Source: Sulfurimonas sp.
Lineage (GTDB): Bacteria; Campylobacterota; Campylobacteria; Campylobacterales; Sulfurimonadaceae
Reading direction: 5' to 3'
NCBI GenBank assembly: GCA_027019325.1
Contig: JALUWT010000017.1
Coordinates: 1-33,891, forward strand
DNA length: 33,891 nucleotides
Every line of letters starts with the position of its first letter. Position 1 is the stretch's first letter. Both the position numbers and the translations under genes were made by a program. Below are positions 1 through 9,170 of the stretch, in pieces. A model generated the notes under the pieces. The model saw only the letters and a list, made by a program, of their open reading frames with translations. It did not search any database and had not been told where the DNA came from.

Positions 1-420
1 GCATACGGAAGTTTTGGAGCGTTTATTTTGGCAGATGAGCATATTGTAGAGTATCTGCTCAACCGTGCAAAACCCATTATTTATGCAACATCACTCTCTT
101 TGTATGATACGCTTTTGGCACATAATTCTCTACGTTATATTTTGGCTCACGCAGAGGAATTACGTGAGAAGATAAAAGAGCGCCAGCAGATAGTCGCTGA
201 TATTCTCGGCATACAAATTGATGGATTAATCGTTCCTATTCCTGTCGGAGACAACAGAAAAGTAATAGCTATGAAGGAGGCACTGCTACAAAAAGGCTAT
301 GGCGTAGGTGCAATTCGTCAACCGACAGTACCGAGTGCTATCATTCGTCTTATAGCTCGTTTGGGTGAGAGCAAAGAAAGCTTGCAGGCAGTTTGCAAAG
401 AGTTGGTAAAACTATTATGA
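1..420 (+). CDS. bioF: 8-amino-7-oxononanoate synthase-like / class II PLP aminotransferase, C-terminal part (5' truncated by window edge)
   Basis: Frame is open from base 1 (AYGSFGAFILADEHIVEYLLNRAKPIIYATSLS...); matches the BioF/KBL family C-terminus (GVGAIRQPTVP...IIRLIARLGES). Confidence 0.75.
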   Translation, partial: AYGSFGAFILADEHIVEYLLNRAKPIIYATSLSLYDTLLAHNSLRYILAHAEELREKIKERQQIVADILGIQIDGLIVPIPVGDNRKVIAMKEALLQKGYGVGAIRQPTVPSAIIRLIARLGESKESLQAVCKELVKLL

Positions 421-1109
421 TAAAAGTAAAAAAACTGCAAATATTTTTTCAGGAAAAATGCCTGCTTGATATCGCTTTTACGATTGACTCTTCTCTAGCG
501 CTCATTGGTCAAAGCGGGAGCGGAAAGAGTTTGACCCTCAAAGCACTGTTAGGTATGTTACCAAATAGTATGAAATGCACGTTAAAATATGAGAGTGACT
601 TTAAACTTATAACGGGAAAGAGCATAGGTTTTGTCCCACAAAACCCTTTTACAGCACTCTCTCCGCTTACAAAGATAAAAAAACAGTTTTTTGTTAATAA
701 GGCACGTCTTGAAGAACTTTTTGGCGAAGTGGGTTTAGATCTTGAACTCTTGGAACGATTTCCACCGGAACTCTCAGGCGGACAGCTGCAGCGTGTTGTC
801 ATAGCCATGGCTCTGGAAAATCGGCCGCAGTTACTGCTTTTGGATGAGCCGACAACAGCATTGGACCCTCGTACAAAAAAAGTTATACTTGCACTGTTGC
901 GTGAGTTGCAGAAAAAAGAGCACTTTATAATGCTTTTTGTAACACATGATATACTCTCTGCAAAAGAGTTATGTGAAGATATCTGTGTCATTAAAAATGG
1001 TGTTTTAATAGAAAATGGTAAAATGCAAGAGATTATTCGTGCACCAAAAGAACAATATACAAAAATATTAATAGAAGCAAATTTTGCAAACAGGGATTTT
1101 AGACAATGA
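417..1109 (+). CDS. ABC transporter ATP-binding protein (oligopeptide/nickel DppD/NikD-like)
   Basis: Walker A GQSGSGKS, Q-loop VPQNPFTALSP, signature LSGGQLQR, Walker B LLLLDEPTTALD. ATG at 417 overlaps the bioF stop (ATGA), preferred over the 393 start in the ORF track. Confidence 0.88.
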   Translation: MIKVKKLQIFFQEKCLLDIAFTIDSSLALIGQSGSGKSLTLKALLGMLPNSMKCTLKYESDFKLITGKSIGFVPQNPFTALSPLTKIKKQFFVNKARLEELFGEVGLDLELLERFPPELSGGQLQRVVIAMALENRPQLLLLDEPTTALDPRTKKVILALLRELQKKEHFIMLFVTHDILSAKELCEDICVIKNGVLIENGKMQEIIRAPKEQYTKILIEANFANRDFRQ

Positions 1110-3112
1110 TAAAAAAGATATTTCTTACACTTTTTATTTTGGGATTTTTATCTCCTTTTATGATAGTAGCTTACTACTACTTTGCATATGATTATGATAT
1201 TTCATCATTGGTAAATTATAAGCCAGCACAAACGAGTAGAATCTATGATAAAAATGGAGAAAAAATAGCTAACATTTTTGATAAGCAGCACCGTTACTAT
1301 GCATCGTTTGAAGAGATTCCTCCTCGCATCGTAGAAGCACTGGTCGCCATAGAAGATACAACTTTTTTTGAACACTCCGGTGTTAATTTTGATGCAATTT
1401 TTCGTGCAGTCATCAAAGATCTTAAAGCCGGAAAAATGGTTGAAGGTGCTAGTACAATCACCCAGCAATTGGTCAAAAATAAACTCTTGACACGTGAGAA
1501 AAAACTCTCACGCAAGATAAAAGAGCTCATCTACTCTTTTAAATTAGAACATGCCCTGACAAAAGAGCAGATTTTAGAGCGTTACCTCAATGAGATCTAT
1601 TTCGGACATGGTTATTATGGTGTAAAAACTGCAGCAGATGGTTATTTTCACAAAAAACTCTCTGATTTGACACTCAAAGAGATGGCTATTTTGGTAGGAC
1701 TTCCAAAAGCACCATCGACTTATGCCCCTACAAAAAATTATGAAATCTCTATGGGGCGTGCAAATCGTGTAATCACTAGAATGCATACTTTGGGCTGGAT
1801 AGATGATGCAACTTTTGAAAAAGCACTTGCAGAGAGACCGACTGTGTATAATGAAACGCTGACGCAAAACAAGGCACCTTTTATTGTAGATGAAGTGGCA
1901 CGTCGTTTTAGAAAGATGGGAATTAATGACCTTAAAACTGGTGGGTATGAGATATATACAACTGTTGATTTGCGACTGCAGCAGGCCGGCCGTCAATCAT
2001 TAAAATATGCCTATAATTTAGCTCTGAAGCGTATCGATAAAGATAAAATAAAAGAGCAGCGAGAGTTGAAAAAAGCAGAAGCCGAAGGGGATACAGAGTT
2101 TAAACTCCAAGATGTGAATGTTTCACAGCTTAATGGGGCACTTGTTTCTCTTGACTCAAAGACAGGCAATATTTTGGCACTTGTTGGCTCAGTAGATTAT
2201 AAAAAAAGTTCTTATAATCGTGCAACACAAGGGAGACGCCAACCGGGTTCTGCTTTTAAGCCTTTTATTTATCAGGTGGCTATTGATTTGGGTTATTCGG
2301 GAGCTACACAACTTGTAGATATCGCAAAAACATACGAGTATGAAAAAAATGGTGAAGAGATGAAGTGGCGTCCAAGAAATTATGAGAAAAATTACAAAGG
2401 TTTAATTAGTCTCAGAGATGCTTTGGTGCACTCTCGTAATCTTGCAACTATCAACCTTGTTAACGATATAGGGCTGAACGAACTGCTTAAAGATTTGAAA
2501 AAATTTCATATCAAAAATATTCCAGATGATCTCTCTATTGCGCTTGGAACTATGTCTGTTTCACCTTTAGAATTAGCACAGTATTACACCTCCTTTTCAA
2601 ATTATGGGGAGCAGGTTGTTCCGCATCTTATTTCTTCTATTGACAAACGCAATGAGACGATTTATGAAGAAAAACCGGTTTCTTACTTTATTACGGAGCC
2701 AACGCAGTCTTTTATAATGACAACAATTTTACGTGATGTTGTTAGAAGAGGTACAGGTCGTAGAGCAGGGGTAAAAGGTATAGAACTTGCAGGAAAGACA
2801 GGAACGACAAACAATAATATTGATGCCTGGTTTGCAGGTTACTCTCCAACGATAGAGACAGTTGTATGGTTTGGTAATGATGACAATACGCCAATGTATC
2901 ATAAAGAAACGGGAGGGCGGGTTGCTGGCCCTGCTTTTGCAAATTATTTTAGAGATGTCCTAAAGCTCTATCCACAGATAAAAAGAAAATTTGATGTTCC
3001 TGAGGGGATTATTGAAGTAAATATAGGCAAGAGAAAAGAGTACTTTAGCGACATATCAAAACCGCCAAGGTCAGAGCAGATCAATAACCCAGAAGAGGAG
3101 TTACTATTTTAG
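1106..3112 (+). CDS. pbpA: Penicillin-binding protein 1A (transglycosylase/transpeptidase)
   Basis: GT51 motifs EDTTFFEHSGVN, EGASTITQQLVKN; transpeptidase motifs SAFKPF, SRN, KTGTTNN; N-terminal TM anchor. Confidence 0.93.
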   Translation: MIKKIFLTLFILGFLSPFMIVAYYYFAYDYDISSLVNYKPAQTSRIYDKNGEKIANIFDKQHRYYASFEEIPPRIVEALVAIEDTTFFEHSGVNFDAIFRAVIKDLKAGKMVEGASTITQQLVKNKLLTREKKLSRKIKELIYSFKLEHALTKEQILERYLNEIYFGHGYYGVKTAADGYFHKKLSDLTLKEMAILVGLPKAPSTYAPTKNYEISMGRANRVITRMHTLGWIDDATFEKALAERPTVYNETLTQNKAPFIVDEVARRFRKMGINDLKTGGYEIYTTVDLRLQQAGRQSLKYAYNLALKRIDKDKIKEQRELKKAEAEGDTEFKLQDVNVSQLNGALVSLDSKTGNILALVGSVDYKKSSYNRATQGRRQPGSAFKPFIYQVAIDLGYSGATQLVDIAKTYEYEKNGEEMKWRPRNYEKNYKGLISLRDALVHSRNLATINLVNDIGLNELLKDLKKFHIKNIPDDLSIALGTMSVSPLELAQYYTSFSNYGEQVVPHLISSIDKRNETIYEEKPVSYFITEPTQSFIMTTILRDVVRRGTGRRAGVKGIELAGKTGTTNNNIDAWFAGYSPTIETVVWFGNDDNTPMYHKETGGRVAGPAFANYFRDVLKLYPQIKRKFDVPEGIIEVNIGKRKEYFSDISKPPRSEQINNPEEELLF

Positions 3113-4041
3113 AGTTTTAATGAGACGCTAAACATTGCGCCTTTATTGACATTGCTCACAGTAATGGAGCCGTTGTGCTTCTGTACAATCTGTGAGCTCA
3201 TATAAAGTCCGATACCTGTTCCTTTACCATCTGCTTTTGTTGTGACATTAGGCTTGAAAATAGAGTTAATAACATGTTGTTCAATTCCGCCGGCATTATC
3301 TTCAAACTCAATAATTCCATAATTCTCATTTTTATAGGTTCGTATTGCTATTGTTCGGTTCGTGCTCTCTTTTTCATTAAAAGCATCAATGGTATTACTG
3401 ATGAGATTTAAAAAAAGATGTTTAAACTCATTGATTTGTCCATGGAGTGTAAGATCTTCTTGAACATCAACACTTATGGCAATGGTGTTTTTTAAGAGTT
3501 CATCTTTCATCAGAACCTGAACGCTCTCAAGACACTCTGCAACAGAAAAATCTTGCGTGTCTTTTGATGGTCTAAAGAAGGTTCTAAATTCATTGAGCGT
3601 GTTTATCATATGGGCAATCTGCATATGGGTCATCTCAGTCACATCTTGGATGTAGGTCTCATCTACAAGGCCGTTTCTAAAATCATCCATGAGCATGTCA
3701 TTCATCATGCTCAGAGAGTTTAAAGGCTGTTTCCACTGGTGAGCTACAGCATCCATCATCTCACCCATAGCTGCCATTTTAGACTGCTGTCTGAGCATCC
3801 TGTCTTTTTTTTGGCTGGATGCATTGACTTTTATGGTGCGTTGGTCTATTTGCTTGATAAAGTAGGATTGATTTTTTATGGTCTTTGCATCTCTTTTTTT
3901 TTGCTCTTCAAAGGAGCTAACAAGATCCATGATCTTTTGAGGAAGTTGGTCACAAGAACTCGCATGGAGCTCTTTGACCTTTGCGCGTTGAAAAAGTAAG
4001 TTTATCTCAGCTAGGAGTGCTTGACTTTTATCTTTTGGCAT
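3109..4041 (-). CDS. Sensor histidine kinase, apparently cytosolic
   Basis: H-box AHQWKQPLNSLSMM, N-box NLISNTIDAF, G-boxes DNAGGIE and GKGTGIGLYMS; no TM segment visible. Confidence 0.9.
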   Translation of the reverse strand: MPKDKSQALLAEINLLFQRAKVKELHASSCDQLPQKIMDLVSSFEEQKKRDAKTIKNQSYFIKQIDQRTIKVNASSQKKDRMLRQQSKMAAMGEMMDAVAHQWKQPLNSLSMMNDMLMDDFRNGLVDETYIQDVTEMTHMQIAHMINTLNEFRTFFRPSKDTQDFSVAECLESVQVLMKDELLKNTIAISVDVQEDLTLHGQINEFKHLFLNLISNTIDAFNEKESTNRTIAIRTYKNENYGIIEFEDNAGGIEQHVINSIFKPNVTTKADGKGTGIGLYMSSQIVQKHNGSITVSNVNKGAMFSVSLKL

Positions 4042-4050
4042 AAAAAAGCT

Positions 4051-5709
4051 TTACGAAAATGCCCTGTTAAGCGCACAAAACATCGCTTTTATAGAAGCAA
4101 TAGTAATGTCATTGTCTGCACCGACTCCAAAACATGAGAGAATACTTTTATTTTGAATCTCTATGTATGCCACTGCTTTTGCAGAGCTTTTGTCACCGCA
4201 GGAGTGCTCTGAGTATGATTTAACAGTAAAATCATTTGTATACTTTTGCATCAAAGCATTTTTACAGGCATCTATAGGTCCATTGCCTGTACCTTCAGAA
4301 GTGATTTCTCTGCCATTATAGAGATAGCTGAGTGTGCATGTAGATTTTCCGTTATCACTGTTTAAAGATACATCTTTGAATGTGATATGCTCTTGAACCC
4401 TAAAGTAGGTGTTTTTAAATACCTCTAAAATCTCTTCGGGGCTTAATTCTCTCCCTTTTTCATCGCTGAGTGCCTGCACAGCACGTCCAATTTCAGGATG
4501 CATCGCTTTAGGAAGATGGTAGCCATAATTTTTTTCTAAAATATAAGCGACACCGCCTTTTCCAGACTGTGAGTTGATACGAATGATAGACTCATAGGTA
4601 CGTCCAACATCAGCCGGGTCTATTGGCAAATAGGGTACTTCCCAAAAAGGGTTATCCTTTGCCTGTTGATATGCTAAACCTTTGTTGATCGCATCTTGGT
4701 GTGAACCGGAAAATGCAGTATAAACAAGCTCTCCAACATAAGGATGACGAGGGTGTGTAGGCAATTCAGTGACCTTTTCTACGACTGCTACAACTTCATT
4801 GACATCTGAAAAATCAAGTCCTGAATCAATCCCTTGACTTGTCATGTTGAGTGCTAAGGTAATAATATCGACATTTCCTGTTCGCTCACCATTACTAAGA
4901 AGTGTTCCCTCAACTCTATCTGCTCCAGCTAAAAGTGCAAGTTCTGTTGCAGCGATGGAGGTGCCTCTGTCATTATGAGTGTGTGTTGAGATGATTACAT
5001 TTTCTCTGTTATCCAAATGTCTGCTCATCCACTCAATTTGATCTGCATAAATATTTGGTGTTGCCATCTCTACCGTTGCCGGCAAGTTGATAATCACTTG
5101 TCTCTTATCTGAAATACCCCAGCGTGCTGTTACTTCATTTGAGATGCGTGCTGCAAACTCTAACTCTGTTCCTGTAAAACTCTCAGGTGAGTATTCCAAA
5201 AAGATTGTACCCTCGTGATTTGCTTCATATTTTTTGACCAAATCAACACCATCAAGGGCTAGTCCAATAATCTCTTCTTGCGATTTTGAAAATACTATTT
5301 TTCTCTGCGCAACAGAGGTAGAATTATACAAATGTACAGTTGCCTTTTTAACACCGCGCAAAGCTTCGAAAGTCTTTTCTATCAAATGCTCACGTGCCTG
5401 AACAAGAACCTGTACGGTTACATCATCAGGAATGAGTTTGTCGTCGACAAGTCTGCGTAAAAAGTCATATTCTATTTTTGAAGCGGAAGGAAATCCGACC
5501 TCTATCTCTTTAAATCCGAGTTTGAGTAAGAGTGCAAAAAGTTCAAGTTTTTTATTCATGTCCATAGGGTTGATAAGTGCTTGGTTTCCGTCGCGTAAAT
5601 CGACACTACACCAACGTGGAGCTTCTGTAATTGTATTGTTCGGCCATCTTCTGTTTGGCAAGTCTATTTTTGGATACGGCTTGTATTTGCCTTTTGGAAT
5701 GTGATTCAT
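4051..5709 (-). CDS. leuA: 2-isopropylmalate synthase
   Basis: RWCSVDLRDGNQALINPM, HTHNDRGTSIAATELALLAGADRVEGTLLSNGERTGNVD, C-terminal LeuA allosteric-like domain. Confidence 0.95.
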   Translation of the reverse strand: MNHIPKGKYKPYPKIDLPNRRWPNNTITEAPRWCSVDLRDGNQALINPMDMNKKLELFALLLKLGFKEIEVGFPSASKIEYDFLRRLVDDKLIPDDVTVQVLVQAREHLIEKTFEALRGVKKATVHLYNSTSVAQRKIVFSKSQEEIIGLALDGVDLVKKYEANHEGTIFLEYSPESFTGTELEFAARISNEVTARWGISDKRQVIINLPATVEMATPNIYADQIEWMSRHLDNRENVIISTHTHNDRGTSIAATELALLAGADRVEGTLLSNGERTGNVDIITLALNMTSQGIDSGLDFSDVNEVVAVVEKVTELPTHPRHPYVGELVYTAFSGSHQDAINKGLAYQQAKDNPFWEVPYLPIDPADVGRTYESIIRINSQSGKGGVAYILEKNYGYHLPKAMHPEIGRAVQALSDEKGRELSPEEILEVFKNTYFRVQEHITFKDVSLNSDNGKSTCTLSYLYNGREITSEGTGNGPIDACKNALMQKYTNDFTVKSYSEHSCGDKSSAKAVAYIEIQNKSILSCFGVGADNDITIASIKAMFCALNRAFS

Positions 5710-5849
5710 AATGAACCCTTTAACTTGAAATTTTGATAGTACACTCTTACATAACTATCTTGACGGAATTATAGCGAATTTGGAAGTTTTTAAAAAGAAT
5801 TTTTAGAGTTAGTTTTTATTTTAAAGGATAAATATTATTGTTTAAAGAG

Positions 5850-5874
5850 ATTTTCTCCCAAAAAGGGAGAAAAT
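5850..5874 (-). terminator. Hairpin immediately downstream of glnA
   Basis: Perfect 10-bp inverted repeat ATTTTCTCCC-AAAAA-GGGAGAAAAT, 1 nt past the glnA stop; weak U-tract. Confidence 0.6.
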
Positions 5875-5875
5875 A

Positions 5876-7306
5876 TTAGCACTGGTACGTAGTTTTAAAC
5901 TCGTAAGCAGTTGGACGTCCTTCATCAGGAATAACGTCACGCTCAAATCTGTACTCAAGATACGTTTTAACAAATGTTTCAGAAAATACAGGCTCTAAGA
6001 ATTTGTAATCTTGTGCAAGACCTTCTAATGCTTCACGAAGTGTGTGCGGCATTTGAGGAATTCCACGTTCAGCAATCTCTGCTTGAGAAAGTTCGAAAAG
6101 ATCTTCATCAAGTGGACCAACAGGAACATCTTTGTTAGAAATACCATCAAGACCAGCCATCATCATAGCAGCAAATGCAAGATAAGGACAAGCAGTACTG
6201 TCTGGGAATCTCATCTCAATACGAGTTGCTTTTTCACCAGCTCCATACGGAACACGACAAGCAGCTGAACGGTTTTTAGCAGAGTAAGTTAAGATACTTG
6301 GCGCTTCAAAACCTGGAAGAAGTCTTTTGTATGAGTTTGTTGTCGGATTTGTAAAAGATGCAACAGCAGCAGAGTGCTTAAAGATACCTGCAGCGTAGTT
6401 TACAGCTAATTCTGAAAGGTTACCATAGTTTCCTTCTTTGTAGAAAAGGTTTTTACCATCTTTCCAAAGTGATTGGTGCACGTGCATACCGTTACCATTG
6501 TCACCATAAAGTGGTTTTGGCATAAATGTACATGTTTTACCATTTAAGTGTGCAATCATTTTACAAACATATTTGTATTTTTGAACATTGTCACCGGCAG
6601 TGATGATGTCGCCAAAAACAATACCAATCTCACCTTGACCCTGTGCAACTTCGTGGTGACCAAGAATAACTTCAAGACCAACTTGCTCTAACACTTGCAT
6701 CATCTCTGCGCGCATATCTACCATAGAGTCTGTTGGTGCAACTGGAAAGTATCCACCTTTAGTTCCTGGTCTGTGACCTGTGTTATACATATCATCATAA
6801 GAAGTGTTTGAGTTCCACTCACCCTCTTCAGTATCTACTTTGAAACCAATTTCATTCATATTATCAACAAATTTTACATCGTCAAAAATGAAGAACTCAT
6901 TTTCAGGTCCAAAGTATGCAGCATCTGCAATTCCGTGGTCACTAGCATACTGAAGTGCTTTTTTAGCTATTGAACGTGGACATCTTTCATACAGTTCATT
7001 TTTGTAGATGTCATATACATCACAAAATAGAATAACAGTAGGATCAGCAGTAAAAGGATCTAAGAATGCAGTTGTAGCGTCAGCTTTTAAAAGCATATCA
7101 GATTCATTGATTGGCTGCCAGTTTTCGATTGAAGAACCGTCAAATGGGAAACCATTCTCTAAATTTTCTACATTTACCGCACTATAACGGTAACTAAGAT
7201 GGTGCCAAGCACCTTTGATGTCTGTAAATCTTAAATCTACGAATTGAACGTCGTTCTCGTTACAATATGTAAAGAACTCTTCTATGTTATTAACGAATTT
7301 TCCCAT
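5876..7306 (-). CDS. glnA: Glutamine synthetase type I
   Basis: [75 protein letters not shown]. Confidence 0.97.
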   Translation of the reverse strand: MGKFVNNIEEFFTYCNENDVQFVDLRFTDIKGAWHHLSYRYSAVNVENLENGFPFDGSSIENWQPINESDMLLKADATTAFLDPFTADPTVILFCDVYDIYKNELYERCPRSIAKKALQYASDHGIADAAYFGPENEFFIFDDVKFVDNMNEIGFKVDTEEGEWNSNTSYDDMYNTGHRPGTKGGYFPVAPTDSMVDMRAEMMQVLEQVGLEVILGHHEVAQGQGEIGIVFGDIITAGDNVQKYKYVCKMIAHLNGKTCTFMPKPLYGDNGNGMHVHQSLWKDGKNLFYKEGNYGNLSELAVNYAAGIFKHSAAVASFTNPTTNSYKRLLPGFEAPSILTYSAKNRSAACRVPYGAGEKATRIEMRFPDSTACPYLAFAAMMMAGLDGISNKDVPVGPLDEDLFELSQAEIAERGIPQMPHTLREALEGLAQDYKFLEPVFSETFVKTYLEYRFERDVIPDEGRPTAYEFKTTYQC

Positions 7307-7412
7307 TAATTTTCTCCTGAATTTTATCTATGTATAGTATATCTCAATAATCTGTAATCTTTTATGTACTAATGCTTAAAAAATATGCACAACGCTAATA
7401 TGTTTCAAATAA

Positions 7413-9164
7413 TTACAATAGAGAGCTCATGCAGAGATGATTTTTCTCTGATTTGGCCGTTTTTTTCTGTAATGATAAGATATTGTTGATAGTATTAGTA
7501 TATTGCGATTGTTTTTTGACATGTGTAAAGAGTACAGATGCACTTACAGTTAAAATGGGAAATCTCTTTTGATTGCCTGCTCTGTCTTTAGCGACTATGT
7601 AGCCATTTTTCTTATCTTCTTGCGAATAAAATTCTCGTGCATTGTCTTCAAATGTTGTGATTATGTCTGTTAATTGTTTTAAATGGTTTTCTTGCGACTC
7701 TTCAATAGTGCTTGCAACAAAGAAGTCGTCTCCTCCAATGTGACCTTTGAAAAAAGAGTTTGGAAGTTTTTTGGAGATTGTATCTGCAAAGAGTTGGATT
7801 ATCCTGTCGCCATTTCTAAAACCATAGACATCATTGAAAGCTTTAAAATTATCTAAGTCATAATAGCATAACAGTGTTGGTTTATTATTTTGCACGCTTT
7901 GAGTGATGTAAGACTCTACGAGTCTGTTCCCAGGCATTTTAGTAAGAGGGTTTTGATCCCTTGCGACAATAAGATTCTCTTCATTAATAAGTTGAATAAT
8001 GTCTTTTGAGGATAAAAAACCGTAATACTGACTATTTTTTGTAATCAGTATTCCATGCCCATCACTATTGTTTGAAAAGAGTTCGATTATCATAGTAATA
8101 TCGCTGTTTATGTCTATTGAGGGGCAGTAAGTGATAAGATGTTTCAATTTAGATTTTTCTTTTCCATTATTTAGCAGCAGAGAAATCCCATAGGGAGAGT
8201 AGAGATACTCTTTTATTTGTGCTTCAGCGAGAATACCGATAGGTTTAGCATCTTTGTTTATGATAGGGGCATAAGGAATATTGCTGTTTGTTTTGAAATA
8301 ATCTACTACTTCATGCATTGTTGAAGATTTTTGTATAGGTGTGATCTTTTGAGCATGTTTTTTGATGTTGGAGTTGTTCTCTTGCCTTTTTGAACTTTTT
8401 AAAAGTTGGGAAATATGTTGGTAATTTGTTGCTATATCTTGTGTGTTTTTTGTTGGATGTTGGATAAAATAACCCTGAACAAGTGTACATCCTATCTCTT
8501 TGCAGGTAAGATATTCCTCTTTTGTCTCTACTCCTTCTGCTAAAACATCAATGCCTAGCTGAATCGCTAAATGAGTGATACTTTTGACCATCACTTTTCT
8601 TTTTATGTCTTTATCTATGTTTTGTAAAAAGTATCGATCTAGCTTGATGATGTCAGGTGTTGAATCAAAAAGGAGTTTATACCCTGAATATCCAACACCA
8701 AAATCATCAATGGCAATATAGAATGCTTCTTCTTTATAATGTTGTAGTATCTTCTCCATTGAAGTCTGATTAGATATTTCATGCCGCTCGGAAATTTCAA
8801 AGCATAGATTCTCTTTGCGTATGTCGTATTCTTTTAAAAGAGCGTTTGTGTTGCCTGAAGAAAAATCCGGCATTTCAAAGAGCCTGTTATCTAGGTTATA
8901 AAAGAGCTTCATTGTATCATAATTACTGATTTGTGTGAATTTTTTAAAAGTTTTTTCACGCAGTGCCAAATCAAAAGAGTAAAGAATATTTTCTCTATAA
9001 GTAGTATCAAAAACATCGAAGATGGAACGAAATCCAGCGTCAAGATAATTTCTCAGGAGTGCTTCAACCGCATAAATCTCTCCTGTATTGATATTTAGGA
9101 TGGGTTGAAAAGCGATATCTAGAACATCTAAGCGTTCTTGCCATATTTGTGATAATTTTTCCAT
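7413..9164 (-). CDS. EAL-CBS pair-GGDEF protein (c-di-GMP turnover/sensing)
   Basis: EAL motifs VEALLRNY, AIDDFGVGYSG, VLAEGVET, QGYFIQHP; two CBS-like segments; GGDEF-like site HIGGDDFFVAS. Confidence 0.88.
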   Translation of the reverse strand: MEKLSQIWQERLDVLDIAFQPILNINTGEIYAVEALLRNYLDAGFRSIFDVFDTTYRENILYSFDLALREKTFKKFTQISNYDTMKLFYNLDNRLFEMPDFSSGNTNALLKEYDIRKENLCFEISERHEISNQTSMEKILQHYKEEAFYIAIDDFGVGYSGYKLLFDSTPDIIKLDRYFLQNIDKDIKRKVMVKSITHLAIQLGIDVLAEGVETKEEYLTCKEIGCTLVQGYFIQHPTKNTQDIATNYQHISQLLKSSKRQENNSNIKKHAQKITPIQKSSTMHEVVDYFKTNSNIPYAPIINKDAKPIGILAEAQIKEYLYSPYGISLLLNNGKEKSKLKHLITYCPSIDINSDITMIIELFSNNSDGHGILITKNSQYYGFLSSKDIIQLINEENLIVARDQNPLTKMPGNRLVESYITQSVQNNKPTLLCYYDLDNFKAFNDVYGFRNGDRIIQLFADTISKKLPNSFFKGHIGGDDFFVASTIEESQENHLKQLTDIITTFEDNAREFYSQEDKKNGYIVAKDRAGNQKRFPILTVSASVLFTHVKKQSQYTNTINNILSLQKKTAKSEKNHLCMSSLL

Positions 9165-9170
9165 TAAATG

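Noticed and set aside
509-991. 160-aa minus-strand ORF
   Set aside because: Fully antisense to the ABC ATPase gene; Ser/Cys-rich composition typical of a shadow ORF.
1574-1996. 140-aa minus-strand ORF
   Set aside because: Antisense to the PBP1A gene; no recognisable domain.
7353-7359. TGTAATC half-site upstream of glnA
   Set aside because: Only a single half-site; no second repeat in the 11-bp register, and it is on the strand opposite glnA.
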